Shown here in pieces: positions 1 through 10,091 of a stretch of 64,000 bases of DNA (position 1 is the stretch's first letter; the number at the start of each line of letters is the position of its first letter). The notes under the pieces were generated by a model. It searched no databases and had not been told where the DNA came from. It saw nothing but the letters and a program-made list of their open reading frames with translations. The DNA comes from Sophora flavescens (taxonomy: Eukaryota; Streptophyta; Magnoliopsida; Fabales; Fabaceae), in contig CM061062.1 in the NCBI GenBank assembly GCA_030762895.1, positions 139,173,104-139,237,103 on the forward strand, written 5' to 3'. A program made the position numbers and the translations under genes.

Positions 1-2822
1 CAAGGTTTAATTTTGGGCACTGCAGGAGCCTTGTTTCATTGAGTTTATCTCACAATGCACTTTCAGGGACTGAGTTTCCATCTAGCTTGGTTAACTGTCA
101 GGTTTTGGAGACACTAGATCTTTCCCACAATGAGCTTAAGTCAAAGATTCCTGGGGTTCTTCTTTCTGGGTTGAAGAGATTGAGGGAACTTTATTTGGGG
201 CATAATCAGTTTTATGGAGAAATTCCTGATGAGCTTGGAGTTGCTTGTGGTTCTCTTGTGGTGCTTGATCTCTCTGAGAATAAACTTTCTGGTGAGTTGC
301 CTATGACATTTGGAAAGTGCACTTCTTTACAAAGTCTTAACCTTTCAAGGAATTATCTCTCTGGAGATTTTCTTAGTTCAGTTGTAAGCAAACTTTCCAG
401 TCTTAGATATCTCTATGTACCATTCAATAATATCACAGGGCATGTTCCTTTGTCTCTTGCCAATTGCACCCAGCTTCAGGTTCTTGATCTTAGTTCCAAT
501 GCCTTTACTGGCAGTATCCCTTCTGGGTTTTGCTCATCCTCTACTTCTCCCCCAGCCTTGGAAAAGTTACTTCTGGCTGGGAATTATCTTTCAGGGATGG
601 TGCCTGCAGAGCTTGGTAGGTGCAAGAATTTGAGGACAATTGATCTTAGTTTTAATAATTTGAATGGCCCAATACCCTCAGGAATTTGGTCCTTGCCTAA
701 TCTTTCGGACTTGATTATGTGGGCGAACAACCTCACGGGTGAGATTCCTGAAGGCATCTGTGTCAATGGAGGAAACCTGGAAGCCATGATTCTTAATAAC
801 AACTTCATTTCAGGTTCCATTCCTAAGTCAATTGCCAATTGCACCAACATGATTTGGGTGTCGCTTGCCAGCAATCGGATTACTGGGGCAATACCTGCTG
901 GTATTGGGAATCTAGATAAGCTTGCTATCCTGCAATTGGGTAACAATTCACTTACTGGACAGATTCCCCCGGAGCTTGGGAAGTGTAGGAGCCTCATATG
1001 GTTAGATTTGACTAGTAATAACCTAACCGGTACTATCCCATCTGAGCTTGCCAATCAAGCTGGGTTGGTTATTCCAGGAAGTGTTTCAGGGAAGCAGTTT
1101 GCATTTGTAAGAAATGAAGGTGGGACAAGTTGCAGGGGAGCTGGAGGGTTAGTTGAATTTGAGGATATCAGGGCAGAGAGGCTGGAAGGTTTTCCTATGA
1201 TCCATTCCTGTCCATTAACACGGATATACTCTGGCTTGACAGTTTATACCTTCGCCTACAATGGCAGCATGATCTTCCTTGATCTTTCCTACAATAACTT
1301 GTCAGGAAGTATTCCTAAAAACTTTGGTTCAATGGGCTATTTACAGGTCTTGAATCTGGGACACAATAGGCTTACTGGAACAATTCCTGACAGCTTTGGT
1401 GGTCTAAAAGTGATAGGAGTGCTAGATCTCTCCCATAATAACCTTCAAGGATTCATTCCTGGGTCATTAGGAACTCTATCCTTTCTTAGTGATCTTGATG
1501 TGTCTAATAATAACCTTACAGGCTCCATTCCTTCTGGAGGTCAGCTAACAACTTTCCCTGCATCTAGATATGAAAACAACTCTAACCTTTGTGGGGTCCC
1601 GTTGCTGCCATGTGGCACCGGGAATCACTCGGCAGGTTTTCGCACTTGGAAGAAGAAGCAACCTATTGCAGCCGAGATTGTCATTAGCATTGTTTTCTTC
1701 CTCTTATTCATTGTTGGGCTTGTTTTAGCTTTATATCGAGTGAAGAAATACCGGAGGAAGGAGGAACAAAGAGAAAAATATATAGAAAGCCTTCCAACTT
1801 CAGGTAGCAGCAGTTGGAAACTTTCTAGCTTTCCCGAGCCTCTAAGCATCAATGTTGCCACCTTTGAGAAACCTCTGCGTAAATTGACATTTGCCCATCT
1901 TCTCGAGGCTACTAACGGTTTCAGTGCTGAAAGCTTGATAGGGTCTGGAGGGTTTGGTGAAGTCTACAAAGCTAAGCTGAAAGATGGTTGTGTTGTTGCT
2001 ATCAAGAAGCTTATTCGTGTCACAAGTCAGGGAGACAGAGAGTTCATGGCTGAAATGGAAACTATTGGGAAGATTAAGCATCGAAACCTGGTTCAACTGA
2101 TGGGTTACTGTAAAATTGGAGAGGAGAGGCTTCTAGTGTATGAGTACATGAAGTGGGGAAGTCTAGAGGCTGTTCTGCATGACAGGGCCAAAGGAGGGGG
2201 TTCAAAGCTTGACTGGGCAGCAAGAAAGAAGATCGCCATAGGGTCAGCAAGAGGTCTTGCATTTCTTCATCATAGTTGCATACCTCACATTATACACCGG
2301 GACATGAAATCCAGCAATATTCTTCTTGATGAAAATTTTGAGGCCAGAGTTTCAGATTTTGGCATGGCAAGATTGGTTAATGCCCTTGATACTCATCTCA
2401 GTGTCAGCACACTTGTGGGAACACCAGGGTATGTACCACCTGAATACTATCAGAGTTTTAGGTGCACAACAAAAGGTGATGTCTATAGTTATGGCGTTAT
2501 ATTGCTAGAGCTTTTATCAGGGAAGAGGCCAATTGATTCTTCTGAGTTTGGTGATGACAACAACCTTGTTGGATGGTCAAAGCAGCTTCACAGAGAAAAA
2601 AGAATTAATGAAATACTAGATCCTGACTTAATTAGGCAAACATCTAGTGAAAATGAACTATACCAGCATTTGAGAATTGCTTTTGAATGTCTAGATGAGA
2701 GGCCATACCGGCGGCCAACCATGATACAAGTGATGACAATGTTTAAAGAGCTTCAGGTTGACACAGATAATGATATCTTCGATGGCTTCTCTGTGAAAGA
2801 CAATGTTATTGATGAAGCATGA
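1..2822 (+). CDS. BRL1: BRI1-like LRR receptor kinase (BRL1/BRL3 type), 5' end outside window
   Basis: Plasma-membrane receptor kinase of the brassinosteroid-receptor family; known BRL1/BRL3 proteins bind brassinosteroid through an island domain between LRRs. The frame is open from base 3 (no start seen) to the TGA at 2820-2822. Residues are counted from base 39: about 13 LRRs, the island at about 340-415 (GSVSGKQFAFVRNEGGT...CRGAGGL), four more LRRs and an LCGVPLLPC cap, one membrane segment at about 541-566, then a juxtamembrane region. The kinase has P-loop GSGGFGEV at 635, catalytic Lys 656, HRD at 753-755, DFG at 773-775 and GTPGYVPPEYY, all intact. A single exon of at least 940 codons without breaks suits a functional gene; BRI1-family genes are usually intronless. 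The island and C-terminal tail favour BRL1/BRL3 over BRI1 or BRL2; which of the two is unresolved. Confidence 0.95.
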   Translation, partial: RFNFGHCRSLVSLSLSHNALSGTEFPSSLVNCQVLETLDLSHNELKSKIPGVLLSGLKRLRELYLGHNQFYGEIPDELGVACGSLVVLDLSENKLSGELPMTFGKCTSLQSLNLSRNYLSGDFLSSVVSKLSSLRYLYVPFNNITGHVPLSLANCTQLQVLDLSSNAFTGSIPSGFCSSSTSPPALEKLLLAGNYLSGMVPAELGRCKNLRTIDLSFNNLNGPIPSGIWSLPNLSDLIMWANNLTGEIPEGICVNGGNLEAMILNNNFISGSIPKSIANCTNMIWVSLASNRITGAIPAGIGNLDKLAILQLGNNSLTGQIPPELGKCRSLIWLDLTSNNLTGTIPSELANQAGLVIPGSVSGKQFAFVRNEGGTSCRGAGGLVEFEDIRAERLEGFPMIHSCPLTRIYSGLTVYTFAYNGSMIFLDLSYNNLSGSIPKNFGSMGYLQVLNLGHNRLTGTIPDSFGGLKVIGVLDLSHNNLQGFIPGSLGTLSFLSDLDVSNNNLTGSIPSGGQLTTFPASRYENNSNLCGVPLLPCGTGNHSAGFRTWKKKQPIAAEIVISIVFFLLFIVGLVLALYRVKKYRRKEEQREKYIESLPTSGSSSWKLSSFPEPLSINVATFEKPLRKLTFAHLLEATNGFSAESLIGSGGFGEVYKAKLKDGCVVAIKKLIRVTSQGDREFMAEMETIGKIKHRNLVQLMGYCKIGEERLLVYEYMKWGSLEAVLHDRAKGGGSKLDWAARKKIAIGSARGLAFLHHSCIPHIIHRDMKSSNILLDENFEARVSDFGMARLVNALDTHLSVSTLVGTPGYVPPEYYQSFRCTTKGDVYSYGVILLELLSGKRPIDSSEFGDDNNLVGWSKQLHREKRINEILDPDLIRQTSSENELYQHLRIAFECLDERPYRRPTMIQVMTMFKELQVDTDNDIFDGFSVKDNVIDEA

Positions 2823-4988
2823 GAAGAAGATCTTTAATACTCAAAACCCTTTGCTATGAAAACAAAAAGGTTCTCAAAAGTTTGAATGTTGCTGGACTAA
2901 GGTGACAAATCTGATGACATCGATCTTTCCCATCTGAAAGTTAGGGAAGGGTACTTTCACATTATGCTTGCTGTATATATGATGCTTAATGAGACCAAGG
3001 GGTCGAAGGCGATCATGGACTGTAGGAAAGGTTGATACTTGAGATTATTGACACAGTTTAGTGTGCTTATGATAAATTGGTTGATATATTTTATGGACTT
3101 CTGTCATCCTATCATCAACCTCACTTTTTCCGATGACTTCAATGTTTTTTTTTCATTTCCATTGGGTTGTTCCTATCAAAGTTTTGCTCACTTGTCTGTT
3201 GATTCATATGCTGCAATTGCCAATTGTTGTTTATAAAATGCTAGAATCTCTTGTAAGTATAAATGAAATGTGCAATGATTTTATGATCCTTTTATTTGGT
3301 TCTACAATTATGTGGTTGCGATATTGTACATAGAAGGAATTTACATGAGGCTTTATTGTTACCAGCACGTAGTCGTATTAGAGTTGCCTTTGAAATGACC
3401 CTTGTTTTCTCCCTTTTGTTTCCTTCTTCTTTCTGTCATCTGCTTGGTGTGATATGAAATTAAGGATACCCTGAAAGTATGGTAACACTTCTGCGTGCTC
3501 TAACCTTTGGATAGCTTTTGCATTTTTTTTTTCTAGAAGAATAATTGCAAACTCTAAATGGAATTACATGAACTAAATTGAAAATATAATTGTTTTATTT
3601 ATTTATGTGTTAATGAAGCTGTGAACAGTTGAGACTTGAGACTAAAGTTAGCAACGAAATTAGCATAACATGCAATAACTGAGATGTAATTGTCGCTTTT
3701 CCAGAATAATGACAGGTTGAAGGATTTCTACAATATTTGGCTTAAAAATTCAGTTTTGTGATATTTCATTCACAGTTCCATATCTGCTAGATATTCATGT
3801 CTTTCTTGCACATAAGTAAGTGAATTCCAAGTGGAGATTTGGTTATGCTATTCCTCACTTATAGGGATGGATATATTTGGATTAACATCAAAAGATCATC
3901 AAGTGTTAATGCTTTGGTATGAAAGCCTTGATCATTGTTGTATAAGATGAATTGAGGTTTGGATGCTTTGGTATGAATTCCTCTAATCCATGTATATCAC
4001 AAAAGAGCAAGGGATTTGGGAAAGGGCAGAAATGGTAAAGACCTAAGAGAGAGAAGGGACTAACTGAATGGACACATGGCAGTTGCGGATTGGTGAGCGA
4101 GGCATTCGACCATCTGGCAGTTGTTGGGGTGGCTGATGGCATAAAGAAGAGATTGCATCTGCTTCTTTGATATTTTCTTTCTCTTCTACTTACATCTAGA
4201 CTTTCCTGCCATTTCTCTTTGTAATTGGAGCTTTGCTCATTCAATTTTCCTACATTTTCTTCGTGACAACCCCAGTACTATTAGAATGCCAATCAACACA
4301 TACATTTTTCCTTTTCAGATTTCTTAATAATTTATTCAAATAGAATATAATCTATAATGTAGAAAATTAAGCTTAATAACCTTGAAAAGTAAGCCATATG
4401 ATAGGGAGACGAGCAAGGTCTAAAACTCGGTTGAATTGGAGTTTGTTTTGTATCTTACTGAAAGCCATCTTAAAACAAATCAGAAGATAATTGTTTTCTA
4501 TTATTTCGGTTATTTCAGTTTCTTATGTTTGGGCTTAATACAGGTTAAATTTAATGGAGTAAATTTCGTTTGTACAAGTAAATATCATAAGATAAGCATA
4601 AGGAATAGCATTTCATATATTAATTTTTTAATCACTTGTCGAGGTTAAATATCAAGTTAACCTTACTAGGAGAAGTCTCTTCCCATGTTGCTCCTGTGAT
4701 GATGAAGCTATGGGAATGTCAGCGTTTTTGCTCTGGAAACCTCTTGAATAGAGAAGCTACCTTCATTCCTATCATTCATTCTCTCATTTTCGTAGAATTT
4801 TAGAATATTGAGGAATGAGTTTCGACCGAGATGACTCGTGCTTCTTCGATTACTCTGTTTTCTGAACTGAGCACCCTGTTGCAGATAAATAATGTTGTTT
4901 ATAATTGTATTAGTGTATTCATTCTCAACCAAAAAAGGAAGGCTATATATATAATAGAAATTGATTGGAGAGAAGGCTATGAAACCCT
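2823..4988. other. 3' UTR and non-coding flank of the receptor kinase gene
   Basis: No convincing gene. The first several hundred bases after the stop are T-rich, as expected for a plant 3' UTR, but no cleavage site can be fixed. A 14-base direct repeat (ATGCTTTGGTATGA) occurs at about 3909 and 3968. A 112-codon minus-strand frame at 3906-4244 has no recognisable domain and low-complexity composition. The stretch 3900-4270 has a feel of LTR-like U5 sequence, but no second copy or duplication was found. Confidence 0.5.
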
Positions 4989-4993
4989 GCACG
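4989..4993. repeat. Target-site duplication, left (GCACG)
   Basis: GCACG lies directly left of the copia 5' LTR and is repeated exactly at 16739-16743, directly right of the 3' LTR. A 5-bp duplication is the normal size for Ty1/copia integration. Confidence 0.85.
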
Positions 4994-5590
4994 TATTAGA
5001 ATCTAATTTCTACTATTAGATTAGGATATATCTTATTTGTTATTTCTGTTTTATCCTTTATTAAGTTTGTTAATTAGTTTGTTATATTGACTTAGGGTGC
5101 GTTTGGGTAAACAACTTAATTAAGAGCTTATCACATAAGGTCTTATCGTATGAGAGCTTATGCCATAAGCGCTTAAAGAAATAATGGGGCATGGGAGGAT
5201 TCGAATAGTGAAAAACACGGAAAGGGTGTTTAGTACGTAAGCTCTTATGATAATTCCATAAGCTTCTCCCAGTGACTTATGAAAATAAGTCAAAAACTCC
5301 TTATGGGATGACATGAGTTATTTTTATAAGCTCTGCCAAACACACTGCATAAGAGCTTATGTCATCAGATAAGTCAAAAGGAGCTTAAATAAGCTCTTCC
5401 AAATACTACCTAGTCTTGGATAAGATAGTTGTACTTGACCACTCTCTTTCTCCTTTCTGTTATTAAGGTGTTATATAAACACCCTTCTTTCTTTGTAACA
5501 TATTCAATTTTATTCAGAAGATTCAATACAAATATTCTTTCTCAGTTATCTCAAGATGTTTTCATATTCTTCTTCCCTGCGAAACCAAGA
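4994..5590 (+). repeat. 5' LTR of the copia element (enlarged by a MITE)
   Basis: Matches the 3' LTR at 16464-16738 nearly base for base outside the 5096-5410 insertion. The U3/R part contains TTATATAAACACCC, a plausible TATA region, at about 5470, matched at about 16620 in the 3' LTR. It ends with CGAAACCAAGA directly before the primer-binding site. Confidence 0.9.
5096..5410. mobile_element. MITE (315 bp) inserted in the 5' LTR
   Basis: The 3' LTR reads GACTTAGTCTTGG where the 5' LTR reads GACTTAG, 315 extra bases, then TAGTCTTGG, so the 3' LTR is an empty site. Ends are GGTGCGTTTGGG and CCAAATACTACC, imperfect terminal inverted repeats; TAG (5093-5095 and 5411-5413) looks like a 3-bp duplication, which would fit a PIF/Harbinger-like (Tourist) MITE. 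The interior is packed with AAGAGCTTAT / ATAAGCTCTT motifs in both orientations and should fold strongly. It has no coding capacity. Confidence 0.8.
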
Positions 5591-5602
5591 TGGTATCAGA
5601 GC
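5591..5602 (+). other. Copia primer-binding site (initiator-Met tRNA type)
   Basis: TGGTATCAGAGC directly follows the 5' LTR and matches the standard plant primer-binding site complementary to the 3' end of initiator methionine tRNA, which primes minus-strand cDNA. Confidence 0.9.
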
Positions 5603-5693
5603 TCAAAATTGAGCTCTGGTTTCCATATCCTCGCTTGGAGTTTTCTACTAAAACCCTTCCCTTTCCAATTGATTCTTCTTCATCGTCTCGAAG

Positions 5694-6650
5694 ATGGCAA
5701 ACTAGAAATATGATGATTTCGCGACTAACCCTCTAAACCCTTACTATGTTCATACCAATGAGAATCCCTCTTCGGTTCTTGTAAATCCTGTTCTTGATGG
5801 GAAGAACTATCACACTTGTGCTAGATCAATAAAGGTTGTTCTGGAAACCAAGAACAAAATGAAATTTCTTGATGGCACTATCACCCAACCCAAGGAGGCT
5901 GATACACTATATGAGCCATGGTGTCGCTGCAACAGCATCATTCTGTCGTGGATTCAGCATGCAATATCTCCAACTATCTTGAAGTCAATCCTCCGAATGA
6001 ACAAGGCCTCAGATGTTTGGAAGAATCTTCAATACCGCTTTGCGCAGGACGATATTTTCAGAATTTCAGACATTCAAGATGATATCTCTAAGCTGCATCA
6101 AGGTAACTTGGATGTTTCTAAATATTTTACTAAACTTCAAAGTATGTGGGATAAACTTGATAACTATAGGCCTCTGCCAGCATGCAATTGTTCTACTCCT
6201 TGTGCTTGTAAAGGTGAATTTGACAAGATCAAAGGGTATAGGGACCAAGACTATACCATTCGATTCTTGAAAGGTCTTAATGATCAATATTCCCATGTCA
6301 AATCCCAAATCATGTTAATGACCCCTTTACCTGATGTTACTAAAGCCTTTTCTATGGTTACACAACAAGAAAGACAGATTGCCATGCCTGATACATCAGA
6401 TAATATCACTGATGTCAAAGCACTTTCTTTCAATACCAATCAATCCAAGAGAGGGGTTTTTTCCAACAAAGGTAAAGGAAGATGCAATTCGGGTAAAGGA
6501 GGAGGACCAAACTCCAAGTATTGTACCAATTGTACAAAAAGAAACCATACTATATAAACTTGTTATTTTCTTCATGGTTTTCCTCCCGGTTACCAAACAA
6601 AGAACAAGTCTGCCAAATTCTGCTGCCATAAGCTCTGCTGCTGCTACTGA
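5694..6650 (+). pseudogene. Copia gag, broken (stop at codon 4 and stop inside the zinc knuckle)
   Basis: Capsid-nucleocapsid precursor. The ATG at 5694 is followed by a TAG at 5703-5705; the same frame then stays open to a TAA at 6555-6557 and, beyond it, to a TGA at 6648. Recognisable copia gag: LVNPVLDGKNYHTCARSIK near the N-terminus, the VWKNLQYRFAQDD region, and FLKGLNDQYSHVKSQIM. The C-terminal CCHC knuckle begins CTNCTKRNH; the TAA at 6555 lies between its His and last Cys. Two stops, the rest intact, suggest modest age. Confidence 0.85.
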
Positions 6651-6840
6651 TCAACAAGAAAGACCAATTCAAGCTGTTGAACCTTCAAAACAAGGTATTA
6701 ATGCCTTGAGATCAGTATTAATGCCTCCTTGAGATGCTGCAAACCAGAAATTCAAGCAATTCAAACACACATAAGGCAAATTCCATTTTGACAGGTCCAC
6801 TAACCTTCACCAACAATTCTAATAAACCTGTCATTGGTAA

Positions 6841-6897
6841 GTCTCATAATCTATGGATTCTAGACACAGGAGCTACTAATCACATTACCTTTAATCT
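6841..6897 (+). pseudogene. Copia protease stub
   Basis: Encodes LWILDTGATNHIT, the aspartic-protease active-site motif (DTGA) at the head of copia pol. Homology stops at the junction with the foreign LTR at 6898; the rest of protease and all of integrase are absent. Confidence 0.75.
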
Positions 6898-7195
6898 ACA
6901 AAGAGGGCTATAATGGACACTAGATAGTTCGAGAGGTCTAGCACTCTCCCAAGGGTTTCCAAGTCCAATTCCAGCCTACCCCTATTCTCTCCCCTCTCAT
7001 GCATATAAACCTCACTCACTCAGCACAAAATTCCCACGCACACACCCTCACCTCACTCACACGCTAGCCAGGCGATTAGTTACACAATCTCTCTCTTCTA
7101 TATTTGATCAGGTGCATCCCATGTGCATCATCCTCACCTACACTATAGCAACAGTGGGCTTAGAAATATTGGGCCTTGAGTCTAGGTCCCTATCA
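6898..7195 (-). repeat. 3' LTR (truncated) of the importin-carrying element
   Basis: Matches 14590-14799 closely and shares the terminal GGTCCCTATCA. Relative to the other LTR it keeps an internal stretch of roughly 85 bp (about 7060-7150) that the right copy lacks, and it lacks the segment matching 14504-14588. Contains CATGCATATAAACC, a plausible promoter TATA, at about 7002. Confidence 0.8.
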
Positions 7196-7213
7196 ATACT
7201 CCCCTCCTCAAGA
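7196..7213 (-). other. Polypurine tract of the importin-carrying element
   Basis: On the minus strand this reads CTTGAGGAGGGGAGTAT directly before the LTR start TGATAGGGAC, the expected priming site for plus-strand DNA. Confidence 0.75.
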
Positions 7214-7596
7214 TTCACCTTGTCCTCAAGGTGAAGGTATAAGAAGCAGCCAGCATAAAGTCTTCCTCCAGGATCCCACTGCTGGAAATACAAGGACCAA
7301 CTTATGTAGGAACTTTCACCAGGGTCATATTGCTTGAAGCATTCTAGCCAAGTTTCTGAATCCTTGGTAGCTCCTTCTGCACTGCTATTTGCAGCAGCTC
7401 CCGAACCATCCCCCTCACTCGTATGTCCCCTTCTAGCAATAATTGTTTCCATATACTCCTCCTTTAGTAGAACTTGGCAGATTTTGTCAACCAAGATGTT
7501 TGCAGTTTTGATTAAATCATTAAAATGGCCTTGGCAGAGAAGCACAACACATGGTGCAGAATATGGTTGTAAGGAGAAACACCCAGCTAAATACAA
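7200..7596 (-). pseudogene. 3' coding remnant with gypsy-pol-like C-terminal tail
   Basis: A minus-strand frame running through the polypurine tract. Its end (LHLEDKVNLEEGSI) resembles the C-terminal tail of plant Ty3/gypsy polyproteins, usually FHLEDKV followed closely by the tract. The preceding part (Ser/Ala/Gly-rich linker, then QQWDPGG) has no recognised domain. No RT or integrase precedes it, so it is a remnant, not a gene. Confidence 0.5.
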
Positions 7597-7764
7597 TTTA
7601 GTGCCATTGATTGGATTAATGTTAAGGATGACAACATTGCCACCGAAATTGCAGCTCTTTGGAATAGGATTCTTTTGATGATACTGACTGAAGAAATTAG
7701 AAGCATGGTCACGGATAGAGTTTGGGTTGTAACAGCCTTCCCACCTGGTTGAATTATGAACAAA

Positions 7765-8027
7765 CTACACCACTATATCCACAATCATAGTCCATTGTGA
7801 CTTGTAAAGCGGTATTGGAGGCAAAGGGTTGGCAATAAACCAGCCTTCACCTGTAGACATTAGGGAATTTACTGTGGTTGGAGTGGTAATATCCTTTTGG
7901 GTAGTAGATATTGGGGCTGTGAATTCAACTTGTTTCCCTTCATGCCCTAGTACATCCCTATGTCTAGGTGCTTCCTTCCCTATCCTTCTTAAACCTACAG
8001 GGATCTCATTATTTTCAGTCCATGCCT
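7765..8027 (-). pseudogene. Continuation of the importin frame into unrelated element sequence
   Basis: About 85 codons (VGLRRIGKEAPRHRDVLGHEG..., ending YKSQWTMIVDIVV) follow the importin match in frame. No domain is recognised. It is probably the element's own sequence or a second captured piece, giving a chimeric reading frame. Confidence 0.4.
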
Positions 8028-8638
8028 CATATTGAAAAAATAGCACCAACTTGTTTGCAAATGGAATGACTTCACTAACATGTCCGATAAGGATAAAGAT
8101 CAAATTCAAAACCTGGACCTTGGAGTCAAATTCCTGAACTTCCTCAAACAATGTAAAACACGAGTCCCAACAGATAGGAAGAAGATCAACAAACTCCCTC
8201 TTTGAAAATTTTACATCTTCAATATGTAAGCACAAGAATTGACAGGCTGCCAGCCTGACGGATAAATCTTTGCCCCATAACAATCTGATTAAAGCACAGT
8301 GTACATGCCTTTTTGTATCATCTTTAATCTCAGAAACCCAGTGCCTCAAAATTACAGCAACTCCACGATGAATGATATGCAAATTTGGATGTTCATGCGA
8401 GGGTCCGAGAGATAAAGCACCCTTAAACCAGTTTTCAAAGCTCCAGTGATTAGATAGTTCATGATAAACATAGGCAACAACTCTATAAGCAACATCTTTA
8501 AGAAGAAATTTAGGACTAATTTCTCTCACTGAAGTTGGGCAACTACGCATAGTTTCTTGAAGAATAGAAGCCATATTATTCATGTACAGAGCTGCAGCAC
8601 ATGGCCTCAATTTTTCTGCCCACTGAACCATATCCTGC
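8028..8638 (-). pseudogene. Captured importin-11-like (importin-beta family) fragment, main part
   Basis: Importin-11-type proteins are nuclear transport receptors built of HEAT repeats. Minus-strand translation gives uninterrupted similarity over about 200 residues: QDMVQWAEKLRPCA, LQETMRSCPTSVREI, AYVYHELSN, VSEIKDDTKRHVHCALIRLL, LLPICWDSCFTLFEEVQEF, LIGHVSEVIPFANKLVLFF. About 15 residues are missing after ALYM compared with my memory of plant family members. Similarity ends at about 8028 and the frame continues to 7765 as unrelated sequence. It reads without introns, so a spliced-mRNA source is likely (inference; host gene structure not checked). The N-terminal part is displaced to 12813 by the 8639-12812 insertion. 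Confidence 0.85.
8634..8638. repeat. Target-site duplication, left (CCTGC)
   Basis: CCTGC directly precedes the outer end TGATGAGCC of the inverted-LTR element and is repeated at 12813-12817 directly after its other end. Deleting the element plus one CCTGC restores the importin reading FHHEQDMVQW across the join. Confidence 0.92.
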
Positions 8639-9926
8639 TGATGAGCCTCTGGTTGACTGGTTTTATAACTGGTAAAGACCTTGGCTTTGTGCTAATTTTA
8701 TATCATTTTCACCCAAATTAGACTTGATTGTCCTTAAGCAGTATTTTGAGTCTGTAAAGTATTTTTAGGTTAATTTAGTTGATTTAGAGTTAAATAAAAT
8801 ACTTACTGTTATTTCTTATTTTCAGGTTAATAAAAATGAATAATACTGGTTCGCCCCGCAAAGAATCTCTCGCCCCGCGAGTCACCCAGCCCTGAAAGTC
8901 AGAGACGATCACGGTTTACCCGTGTTGAAGGTCACGGCTGTGGCAGTTTTGAAGTTGAAGCGTTCGCCTCGCGAGAATCCATTCGCCTCGCGAGCCTGAA
9001 AGTCAGAAAGCTTCACGGTTGGCCCCTGATGTTCATAACGGGCGCAATAAGAAGACTCTTCAGATTCTCGCCTCGCGAAGGTTTGTTCGCCTCGCGAGAA
9101 TACCAAAGGATGCAGACTGTTCGCAAGATTCGCGTCGCGAGAGAGGCTTCGCCTCGCGAGAAAGCTGATTCCAGAAATTGTATTTAAGCGTTTTAGCCAG
9201 AACTGAAGGGAGTTAGTCATAGTGAGTCAGAGAGTTAGCCAGTTTTGGCTAGTTCTTAGGCAGTAGTAGTAGTTGTTCTTCTTTTCTTAGATATGTTTTG
9301 TTTTCCTTTTTGTAATGGAGAACTAGTCTCCTAGATTAATCTACTGGGATTGGTTTCCATTTACATTTGAGGTTCTATAATTCCTGTTTTCACTTACTTT
9401 TCTCTTTTCAATACAATGCTATATGTTTCTGTTTGTTATTTCAGGGGTATATAGTATTGTGTTGATTCATTTCGGTGATGCTATGTTTCTATACTTAATC
9501 GCGTTTGTTATTTCGCGTGTGTTCGTTCATGTTCGTTTGTTCATGAGGGCTTCACCCCGTTTGTTATTTCGGGAATAGGAACATACATCCGTAGTAGCGA
9601 TTACGTTGTTAGTTGTTGCTACAACCGGGAGGGGATTAGAATCTGCTTAGGGCTTGGATTTATTTGAACCAATGATAGTGGGAAACCAAGAACAGTAGGT
9701 TAATCGTTCTTTAGCTTATTTGCTATTCTCTTTAACTGCTTTGTTTTCATTGTTTTGTTTTCTTTATTTTATCTCAATCCAAAACCCCCAAAACTAACTT
9801 TTGATTTTCTGTTAATAATAACAACACTAAAGAGTCCTTGAGAAACGATATCCGAGTTGTCGCTCTACACTACATTATTTTAATAATCGCTCGTTCTTTT
9901 TGGCGTGGCGCGTGGCGCAGCTGTCA
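8639..9926 (+). repeat. Left LTR arm of the inverted-LTR element
   Basis: Begins TGATGAGCC after the CCTGC duplication and ends near CTGTCA before the primer-binding site. Holds about eight copies of a short palindromic motif, TTCGCCTCGCGAG and variants, between 8850 and 9165. A 103-codon minus-strand frame at 8909-9220 runs through these motifs and is mirrored in the other arm; I regard it as incidental. Confidence 0.88.
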
Positions 9927-9930
9927 AAAT

Positions 9931-9950
9931 TGGCGCCGCTGTTTGGGGAC
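9931..9950 (+). other. Primer-binding site, Asp-tRNA type
   Basis: TGGCGCCGCTGTTTGGGG follows the left arm. It resembles TGGCGCCGTTGCCGGGGA, the primer site common in Athila/Tat gypsy elements, with a few changes. Confidence 0.75.
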
Positions 9951-9983
9951 TCTGGTTTGTTGTTATTAGCAGAAAATATTTAT

Positions 9984-10032
9984 AAAAAAAAAAAAAAAAT
10001 AAAAAAAAAAAAAAAAAAAAAAAAAATAAAAA
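9984..10032. repeat. A-rich tract
   Basis: About 50 bases of almost pure A between the primer-binding site and gag; low complexity, probably slippage-prone. Confidence 0.9.
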
Positions 10033-10091
10033 ATTTCTCTTTGCTAATTAGTTTTGTCTGCATTGTCTGGTTGTGAATTTTAGCACCCCCC

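Noticed and set aside
584..2262. Antisense and shifted frames within the receptor kinase gene
   Set aside because: All are shadows of the long, well-supported kinase reading frame.
3906..4244. 112-codon minus-strand frame downstream of the receptor kinase
   Set aside because: No recognised domain, composition typical of non-coding DNA; supported only by the absence of stops.
8909..9220. 103-codon frame on the minus strand, repeated almost exactly at 12231-12542 on the plus strand
   Set aside because: It is the same LTR segment seen in the two inverted arms. It runs through the palindromic array, has no domain and no codon signature of a protein; treated as incidental.
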